DNA of 64,000 nucleotides from Paracoccaceae bacterium (GTDB taxonomy: Bacteria; Pseudomonadota; Alphaproteobacteria; Rhodobacterales; Rhodobacteraceae), in NCBI GenBank assembly GCA_027486345.1, contig JAIXPH010000020.1, forward strand, positions 1 to 64,000. The letters are read 5' to 3'. Positions 39,201 through 46,599 of this stretch are shown in pieces (position 1 is the first letter of the stretch; the number at the start of each line of letters is the position of its first letter). The notes under the pieces are model-generated. The model had not been told where the DNA came from. It searched no databases and worked only from the letters and a program-made list of their open reading frames with translations. Made by a program: the position numbers and the translations under genes.

Positions 39201-39248
39201 GGTGCTGCGGTCGATCAGGCGACCGCCCTTGGAAAGACGGGTGCTCAT
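36234..39248 (-). CDS. soxA: Sarcosine oxidase alpha subunit
   Basis: 1004-residue large subunit. N-terminal ferredoxin-like/2Fe-2S-fold region without the cluster (MSTRLSKGGRLIDRS, FNGKRLQGFKGDTLAAALLA), then a NAD-binding dinucleotide fold (DLLVVGGGIAGLQAALVAG, around residue 170), and a C-terminal aminomethyltransferase (GcvT-like) half that binds tetrahydrofolate. The complex oxidises sarcosine to glycine, giving hydrogen peroxide and 5,10-methylene-THF (or formaldehyde). Length and order match the family. Overlaps soxD by 4 nt at its start and soxG by 8 nt at its end. Confidence 0.97.
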   Translation of the reverse strand: MSTRLSKGGRLIDRSTSQEFTFNGKRLQGFKGDTLAAALLANDQMLVGRSFKYHRPRGVVGSGVEEPNALVNLGKGGRFEPNQRATTTELFNGLEATSQNHWPSLEFDVGVVNNYAARFLPAGFYYKTFIQPRAAWKHFFEPIIRQSAGLGKAPKDRDADRYEQAYAYCDLLVVGGGIAGLQAALVAGRAGLRVILLEQTAHWGGRAPVDGDVIDGKPAQAFVEAAVAELAGMDHVTLKVRTMGAGVYDHGYVLADERVADHTPGDGRPKHRLWRIRAGKILTATGAIERPLSFAGNDIPGVMLAGAVRDFVVNWAVSPGDRTVIVTNNDDAYRTAIALKEAGLEVPAIIDARATVSGDLPAKARAMGIRIEAGRAVAKVKGGKRVTGVAICLQAGEGAVLDEIACDAVAMSGGWSPVVHLFSHCGGKLIWDNAQAHFRPDAARPPLNHDGAAMVYAAGIANGAMTAAAVLADADAQARVAVAALGGTAAEAPVPQAATVTEQPMDAVWIMPQGATHALKSKMWLDYQNDVKVSDVQLAAREGYESVEHTKRYTTLGMATDQGKLSNINGLAVLAGSLNADIPQVGTTTFRPPYTPVTLGALAGESRGEIFQPLRKTPMHGWHEAKGAYLEPVGLWRRPYCFPRTGETHEQAVHREVLNTRSALGLLDASTLGKIIVKGPDAGKFLDMLYTGVMSTLPIGKCRYGLMCNEQGFLSDDGVVARIDEDTWLCHTTSGGADRIHAWMEDWLQCEWWDWQVYAANVTEQYAQVAVVGPNARKLLEKLGGMDVSKEALPFMAWADGTLGGFPCRVYRISFSGELSYEIAVPASVGLAFWEKLHEAGAEFGAMPYGTEALHVMRAEKGFIMIGDETDGTIIPQDLNLGWAISKKKADYLGKRGQERTYLASPDRWKLAGFETLDGSVVPDGAYIPAPGVNGNNQRNTQGRVTSTYFSPTLKRGIAMGLIKGGLDRKGEVVEFTTLSGTGTIKARVVDPVFYDKDGERVNG

Positions 39249-39568
39249 TTGTAGCCCTTCCAGTCAGGCCGCTTGGCCTTGATCTTTGCCATGAGGTCCG
39301 CCGGGGGTTCCGAGGACTGCGCGGGATATGTGCCGAAAACCTCAAGCGTGGCGGTGCAGCGGGCGGCCAAAAACCACTTGCCGCAGCCGTAGCTGTGCCG
39401 CCAGCGTTCGAAATGCACGCCCTTGGGGTTCTTGCGGGCGAACATGTAGGCCTCGAAGTCGTCATCCGACGAGCCGGGGCCGAAGCGCTTCAGATGCGCC
39501 TCATAGCCGGGAGAAAGCTCGGTCTCCTCGGCCTTCACGCCGCAATAGGGGCATTCAAGAATGAGCAT
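39245..39568 (-). CDS. soxD: Sarcosine oxidase delta subunit
   Basis: 107-residue zinc subunit of sarcosine oxidase. Opens MLILECPYCGVKAE with the zinc-binding CxxC, and continues with DDDFEAYMFARKNPKGVHFERWRHSYGCGKWF, giving the other ligands (H, C). It bridges the alpha and beta subunits in known structures. Coupled to soxA by a 4-nt overlap. Separated from soxB by 96 nt that contain two perfect palindromes. Confidence 0.96.
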   Translation of the reverse strand: MLILECPYCGVKAEETELSPGYEAHLKRFGPGSSDDDFEAYMFARKNPKGVHFERWRHSYGCGKWFLAARCTATLEVFGTYPAQSSEPPADLMAKIKAKRPDWKGYK

Positions 39569-39596
39569 GGTTGCGCTCCGTTTCCGCGGTCAGGCC

Positions 39597-39642
39597 GCAA
39601 AAGTTTTCGAAAACTTTTGCAAATTCCTTCGAAGGAATTTGC
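39597..39642. repeat. Two abutting perfect palindromes between soxB and soxD
   Basis: Two 24-nt perfect palindromes, 39597-39620 (half-site GCAAAAGTTTTC) and 39619-39642 (half-site GCAAATTCCTTC), share two bases. Each can form a 12-bp inverted repeat with TTCGAA at its centre. They lie within the soxBDAG operon. Possible roles: mRNA processing/stabilisation setting SoxB stoichiometry, a partial terminator, or a mobile palindromic repeat. Confidence 0.8.
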
Positions 39643-39664
39643 GGCGATGTCTGGCGTTGCGTCA

Positions 39665-40912
39665 TCAATGCGCCACCCCTGCGGCGACGGACTCGTCGAT
39701 GAACTGGCCCTCGCGGAAGCGCCACATGTTGAAATCGGCGGCGAGGGGACCGGGTTCGCCCTTGGCCATCAGCTCGGCCATGGCCCAGCCGGACCCGGGG
39801 ATGGCCTTGAAGCCGCCCGTGCCCCAGCCGCAGTTGATGAAGCAATTGCCAAGTGGGGTTTTCGAGATGATGGGCGAGCGGTCGCCGGTCATGTCCACGA
39901 TCCCGCCCCATTGGCGCAGCATCTTCAGGCGGCTGATCATCGGGAAGGTTTCGACAAGGGCACGCAGGGTTTCCTCGATATGGTGGAAGCTGCCGCGCTG
40001 GGTGAAGTTGTTGAATCCGTCCGTGCCGCCGCCGATCACCATCTCGCCCTTGTCGGATTGCGACATGTAGCCGTGCACGGTGTTGGCCATCACGACCACG
40101 TCCATGCAGGGCTTGATGGGTTCGGACACCAGTGCTTGCAGGGCCACGGCCTCGACCGGCAGACGGAAGCCCGCCATGTCGGCGACCTGGCCCGAATGGC
40201 CTGCGACAACGATGCCGAGTTTCTTGCAGCCGATGAAGCCCTTGGTGGTCTCCACGCCCGTCACTTGGCCGTTTTCAGAGCGGACGCCCTTCACCTCGCA
40301 CTGCTGGATGACATCCATGCCCATTGCGGAACAGGCCCGCGCATAGCCCCAGGCCACAGCGTCATGCCGCGCCGTGCCGCCGCGCGCTTGGTAAAGCGCC
40401 CCGAGGACAGGATAACGCGGCCCGTCGATGTTGATGATCGGCACCAATTCCTTGACACGGTTGGGTTCGATCCATTCCGTCGCCACGCCTTGCAGGTTGT
40501 TGGCATGCACCGTGCGCAGGTATCCCCGCACTTCGTGGTGCGTTTGCGCCAGCATGAGCAGGCCGCGGGGGCTGAACATCACGTTGTAGTTCAGGTCCTG
40601 GCTCAGCGTCTCATAAAGGCTGCGGGCCTTTTCATAGATCGCGGCGGAGGGGTCTTGCAGGTAGTTTGACCGGATGATTGTGGTGTTGCGGCCCGTGTTG
40701 CCGCCGCCCAGCCAGCCCTTTTCGATGATGGCGACATTGGTGATGCCGAAGTTCTTGCCAAGGTAATAGGCGGTGGCAAGGCCATGCCCGCCCGCGCCCA
40801 CGATGATGGCGTCATATTGCGCTTTGGGTGTGGGGTTGCGCCAGGCGCGTTCCCATCCGGTGTGATCGCGAAAGGCCTCGCGGGCGATGGCGAAGACGGA
40901 ATAGCGTTTCAT
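39665..40912 (-). CDS. soxB: Sarcosine oxidase beta subunit
   Basis: 415-residue flavoprotein subunit that carries FAD and covalent FMN and performs the amine oxidation. N-terminal MKRYSVFAIAREAFRDHTGW and dinucleotide fold DAIIVGAGGHGLATAYYLG near residue 30; KGWLGGGNTGRNTTIIRSNY and GWGTGGFKAIPGSG are typical. A histidine in the HHIEETL/TGRN region of relatives binds FMN; I did not map it exactly. ATG at 40912 has GGGGAG about 8 nt upstream; the frame runs further upstream through hairpin DNA and is not coding there. First gene of soxBDAG. Confidence 0.96.
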   Translation of the reverse strand: MKRYSVFAIAREAFRDHTGWERAWRNPTPKAQYDAIIVGAGGHGLATAYYLGKNFGITNVAIIEKGWLGGGNTGRNTTIIRSNYLQDPSAAIYEKARSLYETLSQDLNYNVMFSPRGLLMLAQTHHEVRGYLRTVHANNLQGVATEWIEPNRVKELVPIINIDGPRYPVLGALYQARGGTARHDAVAWGYARACSAMGMDVIQQCEVKGVRSENGQVTGVETTKGFIGCKKLGIVVAGHSGQVADMAGFRLPVEAVALQALVSEPIKPCMDVVVMANTVHGYMSQSDKGEMVIGGGTDGFNNFTQRGSFHHIEETLRALVETFPMISRLKMLRQWGGIVDMTGDRSPIISKTPLGNCFINCGWGTGGFKAIPGSGWAMAELMAKGEPGPLAADFNMWRFREGQFIDESVAAGVAH

Positions 40913-41082
40913 GGCGGGACTCCCCAAGGCGCGTCGGACGTCGGATTTCGGCTGTCCTGACACATGGGGCAGGGCGGGGCAATTGTCCCCCTGCGGATGC
41001 GGCACATTCGGTAAATTTGCGACATGGGGCAGAAAGGTTTTGCGGGGAGCAATCCTTTTTCTGGGCGCAACCTCTGGGTCTG

Positions 41083-41173
41083 GACCGGGACCCAAAGTCC
41101 CGGTCAGCGCACGCCCTCCCGGCCCGGCCACGGGCCGGGCGTTCCGGGCGGAAATCGTCCACTGGACGATTTC
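41083..41173 (+). repeat. Composite three-hairpin element (copy B)
   Basis: Hairpin 1: GACCGGGAC and GTCCCGGTC around CCAAA (41083-41105), same sequence as copy A. Hairpin 2: CCCGGCCCG and CGGGCCGGG around GCCA (41118-41139). Hairpin 3: GAAATCGTCC and GGACGATTTC around ACT (41151-41173). All stems are perfect. Only hairpin 1 is conserved in sequence with copy A; the other two keep position and shape. Confidence 0.75.
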
Positions 41174-41246
41174 TGATCGCCCTACACCCCACCGGGGCGT
41201 GCGCATGAAGCGCCCACCCCGGCGGTGCGCGCGCGGACCTGACGGC

Positions 41247-41285
41247 GGCGGGGTGAAACTCTCCCCCAGAGAGTTTCACCCCGCC
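41247..41285. repeat. 17-bp perfect hairpin upstream of ccmI
   Basis: Arms 41247-41263 and 41269-41285 are perfectly complementary (inner part GGGTGAAACTCTC) around CCCCA. No T-run follows. It lies 122 bp before the ccmI start and downstream of the composite element. Confidence 0.7.
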
Positions 41286-41407
41286 TTGCGCCATATTCGC
41301 CGTCCCCCCTGCGTCGCCCTGTCCGGTCACGCCTGCGTTTCCCTCCTTTCGCCGCTGACGGCTTGGCATTACATCAGGCGCAAGACTGGGTGCGTATCGG
41401 GGGCGGA

Positions 41408-42628
41408 ATGGACAACTGGCAATTCTGGCTGATCGCGGGGGCGCTGACCTTGGCCATCGCGGCGACCCTGCTGCGTGCCCTGACCCGCGCGGGCGGGGAC
41501 CTGCGCGCTGCGGCGGAATTTGACGTCCGTGTCTACAAGGACCAATTGGCCGAGATCGAGCGCGACCTTGCCCGGGGCACCCTGCCGCCTGAAGAGGCCG
41601 ACCGCCAGCGCGCCGAAGTCTCGCGCCGCCTTCTGGACGCTGACCGCGCCTTGCAAGGCGGCTCTGCCCCTGTGCGGCGGGGCGGGGCGATGGTGGCCTC
41701 GGCACTGGTCGCGCTGATCCTCGTCGGGTCCTTCTTCGCCTATGACCGCCTTGGCGCGCCGGGCTACCCGGACCTGCCCTTGTCCCTGCGCTTGCAATTG
41801 TCCGAAGAGCGCCGCGCCGCCCGTCCCGATCAGGCCACCGCTGAAGCCGCCGCGCCGACGCCCGCGCCGCAGGCGGTGGACCCGGCCTTTGCCGATCTGA
41901 TGGAGAAGCTGCGCGCCGCCGTCGCCGCCCGCCCGGATGACGTGAAGGGGCTGGAACTGCTCGCCTCGAATGAGGCGCGTCTGGGCAACATGAGCGCCGC
42001 GCGCAAGGCGATGGAGCAACTGGTTGCCGCCAAGGGGGACACGGCCACCGCCGAGGATCACGCAGCACTGGCCGAGGTGATGATCATGGCCGCCGCCGGT
42101 GTCGTCACGCCCGAGGCGGAGCAGGCCCTGACCCGTGCGCTGGCGCTTGACCCCGACAATGGCACGGCGCGGTTTTATTCCGGCGTGCTGATGGCGCAGG
42201 TCGGGCGCTATGACCTGACCTTCCGCCTTTGGGCACCGCTGTTGGACAAGGGTCCACAAGATGCGCCGTGGATCGCGCCGATCCGCGCCCAGATCGAGGA
42301 CATCGCCTTCCGCGCCGGTGAGAAATACACCCTGCCCGAGGCCGCGATGCCCGGACCCGATGCGGGGGCGGTCGCCGCCGCGGCGGAGATGACACCCGAG
42401 GAGCGGCAGGCGATGATCGAAGGCATGGTCGCCCAGCTTGACACCCGCCTGCAAACCGAAGGCGGCAGCCCCGAAGAATGGGCGCGTCTGGTCAATGCGC
42501 TGGTGCAACTGGACCGTCTCCCCGATGCACAGGCGGCCTATGACCGCTCAAAGGTCGCGCTGAAGGGCGATACGGTGGGGTTGTCGGCGCTGAAGGAACT
42601 CGCAGTGACCTCGGGTCTGACGCCATGA
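41408..42628 (+). CDS. ccmI: Cytochrome c biogenesis protein CcmI
   Basis: 406-residue apocytochrome c chaperone, the haem ligation partner of CcmF/H. Two N-terminal transmembrane helices (about 5-24 and 94-113) flank a conserved cytoplasmic segment (FDVRVYKDQLAEIERDLARG...ADRQRAEVSRRLL), then a periplasmic TPR domain that holds the cytochrome c C-terminal helix. ATG at 41408 rather than the upstream frame start at 41363, which lacks similarity. The stop overlaps the ruvX start (ATGA). The other ccm genes are 18 kb away. Confidence 0.92.
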   Translation: MDNWQFWLIAGALTLAIAATLLRALTRAGGDLRAAAEFDVRVYKDQLAEIERDLARGTLPPEEADRQRAEVSRRLLDADRALQGGSAPVRRGGAMVASALVALILVGSFFAYDRLGAPGYPDLPLSLRLQLSEERRAARPDQATAEAAAPTPAPQAVDPAFADLMEKLRAAVAARPDDVKGLELLASNEARLGNMSAARKAMEQLVAAKGDTATAEDHAALAEVMIMAAAGVVTPEAEQALTRALALDPDNGTARFYSGVLMAQVGRYDLTFRLWAPLLDKGPQDAPWIAPIRAQIEDIAFRAGEKYTLPEAAMPGPDAGAVAAAAEMTPEERQAMIEGMVAQLDTRLQTEGGSPEEWARLVNALVQLDRLPDAQAAYDRSKVALKGDTVGLSALKELAVTSGLTP

Positions 42629-43119
42629 TCTGCGACACGATGCAGGATTTTTTGGCCGTGTTGCCGCCCAACCGGTCGATTGCGGGCCTCGATTTCGGGG
42701 AAAAGACCATTGGCGTCGCGATTTCGGACCTGCGCCGCTCTGTCGCCACCCCGTCCGAGATCATCCGGCGGGTCAAATTCACCGAGGATGCCGCGCGCCT
42801 GTTCCAGATCGTCAAGGACCGTGACATCCACGGCCTGATCCTTGGCTTGCCCCTGAACATGGACGGCAGCGAAGGCCCGCGCGTGCAATCCACCCGCGCC
42901 TTTGCCCGCAATCTTGCGCGGCTGACGGACCTGCCGATCTTTTACTGGGATGAGCGTCTGTCCACGGTTGCGGCAGAAAGGGCACTGCTTGAGGCGGATA
43001 CGTCACGCAAACGTCGGAAAGAGGTGATCGACGCCGTGGCGGCAAGCTATATCTTGCAGGGTGCGCTGGACCGCATGGGCTACATGACCCCGAGCGGCGG
43101 CGGCGGGCAGGAGATGTGA
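42625..43119 (+). CDS. ruvX: RuvX/YqgF family Holliday junction resolvase-like protein
   Basis: 164-residue RNase H-fold nuclease (pre-16S rRNA processing and/or Holliday junction resolution). Motifs: IAGLDFGEKTIGVAISD near the start, ILGLPLNMDGSEGPR, FYWDERLSTVAAERAL, and KEVIDAVAASYILQ with the last acidic residue. Overlaps the ccmI stop by 4 nt and the next gene's start by one base. A second in-frame ATG lies at 42640. Confidence 0.94.
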   Translation: MICDTMQDFLAVLPPNRSIAGLDFGEKTIGVAISDLRRSVATPSEIIRRVKFTEDAARLFQIVKDRDIHGLILGLPLNMDGSEGPRVQSTRAFARNLARLTDLPIFYWDERLSTVAAERALLEADTSRKRRKEVIDAVAASYILQGALDRMGYMTPSGGGGQEM

Positions 43120-43349
43120 TGAAAGACGATGTCTGGCAGCGCGATGAAATCCAGTCGCCCTGCGTCAAGCTTTGCACCATCCATCCGGCCGAGCGCATCT
43201 GCGTCGGCTGTTTCCGAACCATCGACGAGATCAGCCAATGGTCGCGCCTGACGCATGAGGCGCGGGCTGCGGTGATGGCCGAATTGCCGACCCGCGCGCC
43301 GCGTCTGGCAAAGCGGCGCGGCGGGCGCATGGCGCGGCTGGAGCGCTAA
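43119..43349 (+). CDS. DUF1289 domain protein
   Basis: 76-residue small cysteine protein. The family pattern is clear: SPCVKLCTIHPAERICVGCF, then RTIDEISQWSRLTHEAR. Four cysteines in CxxxC...CxxC arrangement suggest a metal site. Function unknown; such genes are common fillers in proteobacterial operons. ATG at 43119 follows AGGAG and overlaps the ruvX stop codon, so it belongs to the ccmI-ruvX operon. A GTG one codon earlier is an alternative start. Confidence 0.85.
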   Translation: MKDDVWQRDEIQSPCVKLCTIHPAERICVGCFRTIDEISQWSRLTHEARAAVMAELPTRAPRLAKRRGGRMARLER

Positions 43350-43358
43350 GGCAGACCC

Positions 43359-44267
43359 ATGTCCGACAGCGCAAAGGGCGTTGCGGCCATCCTGCTGGCC
43401 TGCACGATCTGGGGGTTTGCCACCCTTTACTACAAGGCCCTGTCACATGTCCCGCCGCTGGAGGTGCTGGCCCATCGCACGCTTTGGACGTTGGTGTTCT
43501 TCGGCGCGCTTCTGGCGGTGCAGCGTCGGCTCTCTGCCGTGCCGGCGCTGCTGACCGGGCCGCTCAAGGCGCGCATCATCGGGGCGGCGGCCATCGTCTC
43601 GGTCAACTGGGGCCTGTTCATCTGGGCCATCCAGAGCGGCCATGCGGTTCAGGCAAGCCTTGGCTATTACATCCTGCCGCTGGTTTCGGTCCTGTTGGGC
43701 GTCGTGCTGCTGGGCGAACGCCTGTCGCGCCTGCAAGGGGCGGCGGTCGTGCTGGCGGCCATGGCCGTGGCGGTGCTGACCGTGGGGCAGGGGGTGCCGC
43801 CCATCATCGCGCTGGCGCTGGCCTTGTCCTTTGCGCCCTATCTGGTCATCAAGAAAAAGCTGGATGCCCCCGCCGTGGTCTCTGTCACCGCCGAGGTTCT
43901 GGTGCTGGCCCCCTTTGCGCTGGCCTATCTGATTTGGCAGAGCGGCGGGGTCGCGGCGCTGGATCTGCACACCGCGTTGATGCTGCCGATCTCGGGCCTG
44001 ATCACCGGGGGGCCGTTGATCCTGTTTTCATGGGGCGCGCAAAGGGTACGGCTGTCCACCCTTGGCATCGCGGGGTACCTGAACCCCTCGATCCAGATGT
44101 ATTCCGCCGTGATGATCTTTGGCGAACCCTTCACCCGTTGGCACGGCGCGGCCTTTGGCCTGATCTGGGCGGGCTTGGCGCTGTATAGTGCCGAAAGCTG
44201 GCGTCAGGACAGGGTGGCGCGCAGGCTGGCCTCAAGTGCTGACACATCCGCGACGGTGATGAAGTAA
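43359..44267 (+). CDS. rarD: RarD-like EamA/DMT superfamily transporter
   Basis: 302-residue inner-membrane protein with ten predicted helices. RarD signatures: GVAAILLACTIWGFATLYYKAL, VLAHRTLWTL, SVNWGLFIWAIQSGHAVQASLGYYI and GIAGYLNPSIQMYSAV. Substrate unknown. Nine bases after the DUF1289 gene, so probably the last gene of the ccmI operon. The final 64 nt overlap the 3' end of the convergent LOG-family gene. Confidence 0.92.
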   Translation: MSDSAKGVAAILLACTIWGFATLYYKALSHVPPLEVLAHRTLWTLVFFGALLAVQRRLSAVPALLTGPLKARIIGAAAIVSVNWGLFIWAIQSGHAVQASLGYYILPLVSVLLGVVLLGERLSRLQGAAVVLAAMAVAVLTVGQGVPPIIALALALSFAPYLVIKKKLDAPAVVSVTAEVLVLAPFALAYLIWQSGGVAALDLHTALMLPISGLITGGPLILFSWGAQRVRLSTLGIAGYLNPSIQMYSAVMIFGEPFTRWHGAAFGLIWAGLALYSAESWRQDRVARRLASSADTSATVMK

Positions 44268-44761
44268 GAGCGCATCGCCTCCTCGGCAAAGCCTTGGGCG
44301 ATGACATGGTCCATCAGCGCGATCAGGGGCTGCCAATAGCCGTCGGTATCCAGCAGGTAGATCGGCTTTTTGTGCAGCCCGATCTGGCGCCACGTCAGCA
44401 CCTCGAAGAACTCATCCAGACTGCCCGCGCCGCCCGGCAGCACCACGATGGCGTCCGAGTTCATGAACATCACCTTCTTGCGTTCGTGCATGTCCTCGGT
44501 GATGACCAAATTGGTCAGGTCGCGCTTGCCCTGTTCGCGGGCCATCAGATGGGTCGGGATCACCCCCAGCGTCCGCGCCCCATCGGCCATGGCCGCGCGC
44601 GCCACCTCGCCCATCAGGCCGACATCCCCGGCCCCATAGACCAGCCGCCAGCCATTGCGGGCCAAGGCGCTGCCCACGGCGCGCGCGGCGGAGGCATAGG
44701 CCGGAGTCGCGCCGGGACGCGAGCCGCAGAACACACAGACAGAACGAAGCACATCGGACAT
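44204..44761 (-). CDS. LOG family (TIGR00730) nucleotide phosphoribohydrolase
   Basis: 185-residue Rossmann-like enzyme. Relatives remove ribose 5-phosphate from AMP or cytokinin ribotides. Motifs: VCVFCGSRPGATPAYASAA, LVYGAGDVGLMGEVARA, and the active-site region VVLPGGAGSLDEFFEVLTWRQIG (family PGGxGTxxE; T is S here). ATG at 44761; the longer open frame upstream is antisense to the LysM gene. Convergent with rarD with a 64-nt overlap. Confidence 0.93.
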   Translation of the reverse strand: MSDVLRSVCVFCGSRPGATPAYASAARAVGSALARNGWRLVYGAGDVGLMGEVARAAMADGARTLGVIPTHLMAREQGKRDLTNLVITEDMHERKKVMFMNSDAIVVLPGGAGSLDEFFEVLTWRQIGLHKKPIYLLDTDGYWQPLIALMDHVIAQGFAEEAMRSYFITVADVSALEASLRATLS

Positions 44762-44866
44762 TTGCGGGGATTTCCTGAAAAGCAGTTGCCTAATCGGGTC
44801 ATAATGGGGTTGGAATGCAAAGGAAAGCAGGGGTCGGCAACAGGCCCCGCGAAGAGGGAATGACCG

Positions 44867-46501
44867 ATGAAGCCTTGGGCAGAATTGACGGCCGGTGCGC
44901 GGGGGGCGCGTGTCGGGGGGGTGGTGGCCGTTGTGGTGGCGATCCTGTGGGGGGTGTCGTCCCTGCGCGGCGGCCCGCATCGCGGCCCTGACGGCGGCCC
45001 TGACGGCGACGGAAAACCCGCTATGGTCGGGGCTGAGGACAAGACCGAAGCCAAGCCCGAGGAAAAGCCCGAGGACAAGACGGAAGCAAAGGCCGAGACC
45101 GCCGCCTCTGCCGCTGACGCGCCCGCAGAGGTCGCGCCCGTGGCCGAAGCCCCCTCCGCTGAGCCTGCCGCTGAGCCTGCCCAAACCGCAGACACCGCCG
45201 AAGCGGGTGCAGAGCCTGCCGCCAGTCCTGCGCCAGCCGCCGCCGAACCCGCGGCGACACCGGCCTTGCCCGCCGCGCCGACACTCGATGTGGTGCGGAT
45301 CGAACAGGATGGCAGCGCAGTGATCGCGGGCAAGGGAGCACCGGGCTCTACCCTGTCCCTGCGCGTGGACGGGGCCGAGGTGATCGCCATTCCTGCCGAT
45401 GCCTCGGGGAATTTTGTCGGCATGTTCAGCCTGCCCCCCAGTGACGCAGCGCGTGCCTTGTCGGTGGTGATGGTGCTGGCGGACGGGACGGAAATCCCGG
45501 CTGGTGCGACCGTCGCCATTGCGCCCACGGTGGCCCCGGTGATCGCACAGGCGGAAACCGCGGAGCCGACGGACACCGCCGCCGCTGAGACTGCAGAACC
45601 CAATGCCGCTGCACCCGAAACCGCGACCACCGAAGCGCAGGCTGCCGAGCCGCCTGCCGCGCTGATGGTGACGGATGCGGGCGCGAAAGTCTTGCAAGGC
45701 ATTGGCGACGGCACGGTTGCTGCCGCCAATGTCACGGTTGATGCCATCAGCTACACGCCCGAAGGGGCCGTGGTTCTGGCCGGACGCGGCACGGCGGGGG
45801 CAGGGGTGCGCCTCTACCTCGACAATGCTGCGACGGCGGAGGCGACGGTTGCACCCGCCGGGGATTGGTCTGTCACCTTGGCCGACGTCAAGCCGGGGAT
45901 CTACACGCTGCGGGTCGATCAAGTCGATGCCGGGGGCAAGGTCACCTCGCGCTTTGAAACCCCGTTCAAGCGGGAATCGCTGGAGGCTTTGGCGGCGGCA
46001 ACCGCTCCGGCATCGGAACCCGCCGCAGCACCCGCGGCCGAACCGGCGGCGACAGACCCCGCGCCCACCGAAGCCGTTGCAACCGAAACCGCAGCGGCGG
46101 ACACGGCTGCATCCGAACCTGCGGCGACGGCGACCGAAGCGGCCCCAGCCCCCGCGCCAGACCTTGCCACGACTGCGGCAGAACCAATCACCGCGGAACC
46201 CACAGCCACGACCGAGGGTGCCGTGGCAGAGCCTGCCGAGACGGCCAGCACCGAGCCCGCCGCAGCGCCCGCGACCGACGTGGTGGCAGAGGCCCCGGCA
46301 GCAGAGCCTGCCCCTGCGACCGCCGCCCCCGCGCCGATCCAGATCACGGTGCAGCCCGGCTATACGCTGTGGCGCATCGCGCGGGAAAACCTTGGCGATG
46401 GCATCATGTATGTGCAGGTGTTCGAGGCCAACAAGGACCAGATCCGCGACCCGGACCTGATCTATCCGGGGCAGATATTCACCATCGCCCCCAAGCCCTG
46501 A
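44867..46501 (+). CDS. LysM domain envelope protein with Ala/Pro/Glu-rich linkers
   Basis: 544 residues. One N-terminal membrane helix (about 15-33) anchors it in the inner membrane facing the periplasm. Then come long, low-complexity Ala/Glu/Pro/Thr linkers at about 50-140, 225-265 and 375-490, separated by two Ig-like beta modules (about 143-220 and 268-370; shared ALVL/GAVVLAGRGTAGAGVRLYLD style). The C-terminus is a LysM peptidoglycan-binding motif (YTLWRIARENLGDGIMYVQV through YPGQIFTI). A structural spacer tethered to peptidoglycan is likely. ATG at 44867 after GAGGGA. Confidence 0.85.
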   Translation: MKPWAELTAGARGARVGGVVAVVVAILWGVSSLRGGPHRGPDGGPDGDGKPAMVGAEDKTEAKPEEKPEDKTEAKAETAASAADAPAEVAPVAEAPSAEPAAEPAQTADTAEAGAEPAASPAPAAAEPAATPALPAAPTLDVVRIEQDGSAVIAGKGAPGSTLSLRVDGAEVIAIPADASGNFVGMFSLPPSDAARALSVVMVLADGTEIPAGATVAIAPTVAPVIAQAETAEPTDTAAAETAEPNAAAPETATTEAQAAEPPAALMVTDAGAKVLQGIGDGTVAAANVTVDAISYTPEGAVVLAGRGTAGAGVRLYLDNAATAEATVAPAGDWSVTLADVKPGIYTLRVDQVDAGGKVTSRFETPFKRESLEALAAATAPASEPAAAPAAEPAATDPAPTEAVATETAAADTAASEPAATATEAAPAPAPDLATTAAEPITAEPTATTEGAVAEPAETASTEPAAAPATDVVAEAPAAEPAPATAAPAPIQITVQPGYTLWRIARENLGDGIMYVQVFEANKDQIRDPDLIYPGQIFTIAPKP

Positions 46502-46599
46502 ACCGCCATCAGGCGGGCGTGCACCAAGGCTGTGCGCCCGCCACTCTGGTCAAGGCAGGCCAATCGGCATAAGCAGGGGGCCGAAGAGGAACCCCTGCC

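Larger units (their letters stand above)
40913..41407. other. Divergent intergenic region between soxB and ccmI
   Basis: 495 bp with no supported gene. Both promoters (soxB leftward, ccmI rightward) should be here. It contains a three-hairpin composite element (41083-41173) and a separate 17-bp hairpin (41247-41285). Frames crossing it translate hairpin DNA and are not credible proteins. Confidence 0.7.

Noticed and set aside
40828-41432. Plus-strand frames through the sox-ccmI intergenic region that share LDRDPKSRSA with a frame near 18.0 kb
   Set aside because: The shared peptide comes from the repeated hairpin DNA, not from a conserved protein.
44614-45747. Minus-strand frame opposite the LysM gene that could extend the LOG-family protein
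   Set aside because: The LOG domain starts at 44761 with a complete N-terminus. The upstream part is serine/alanine-rich antisense of low-complexity linkers.
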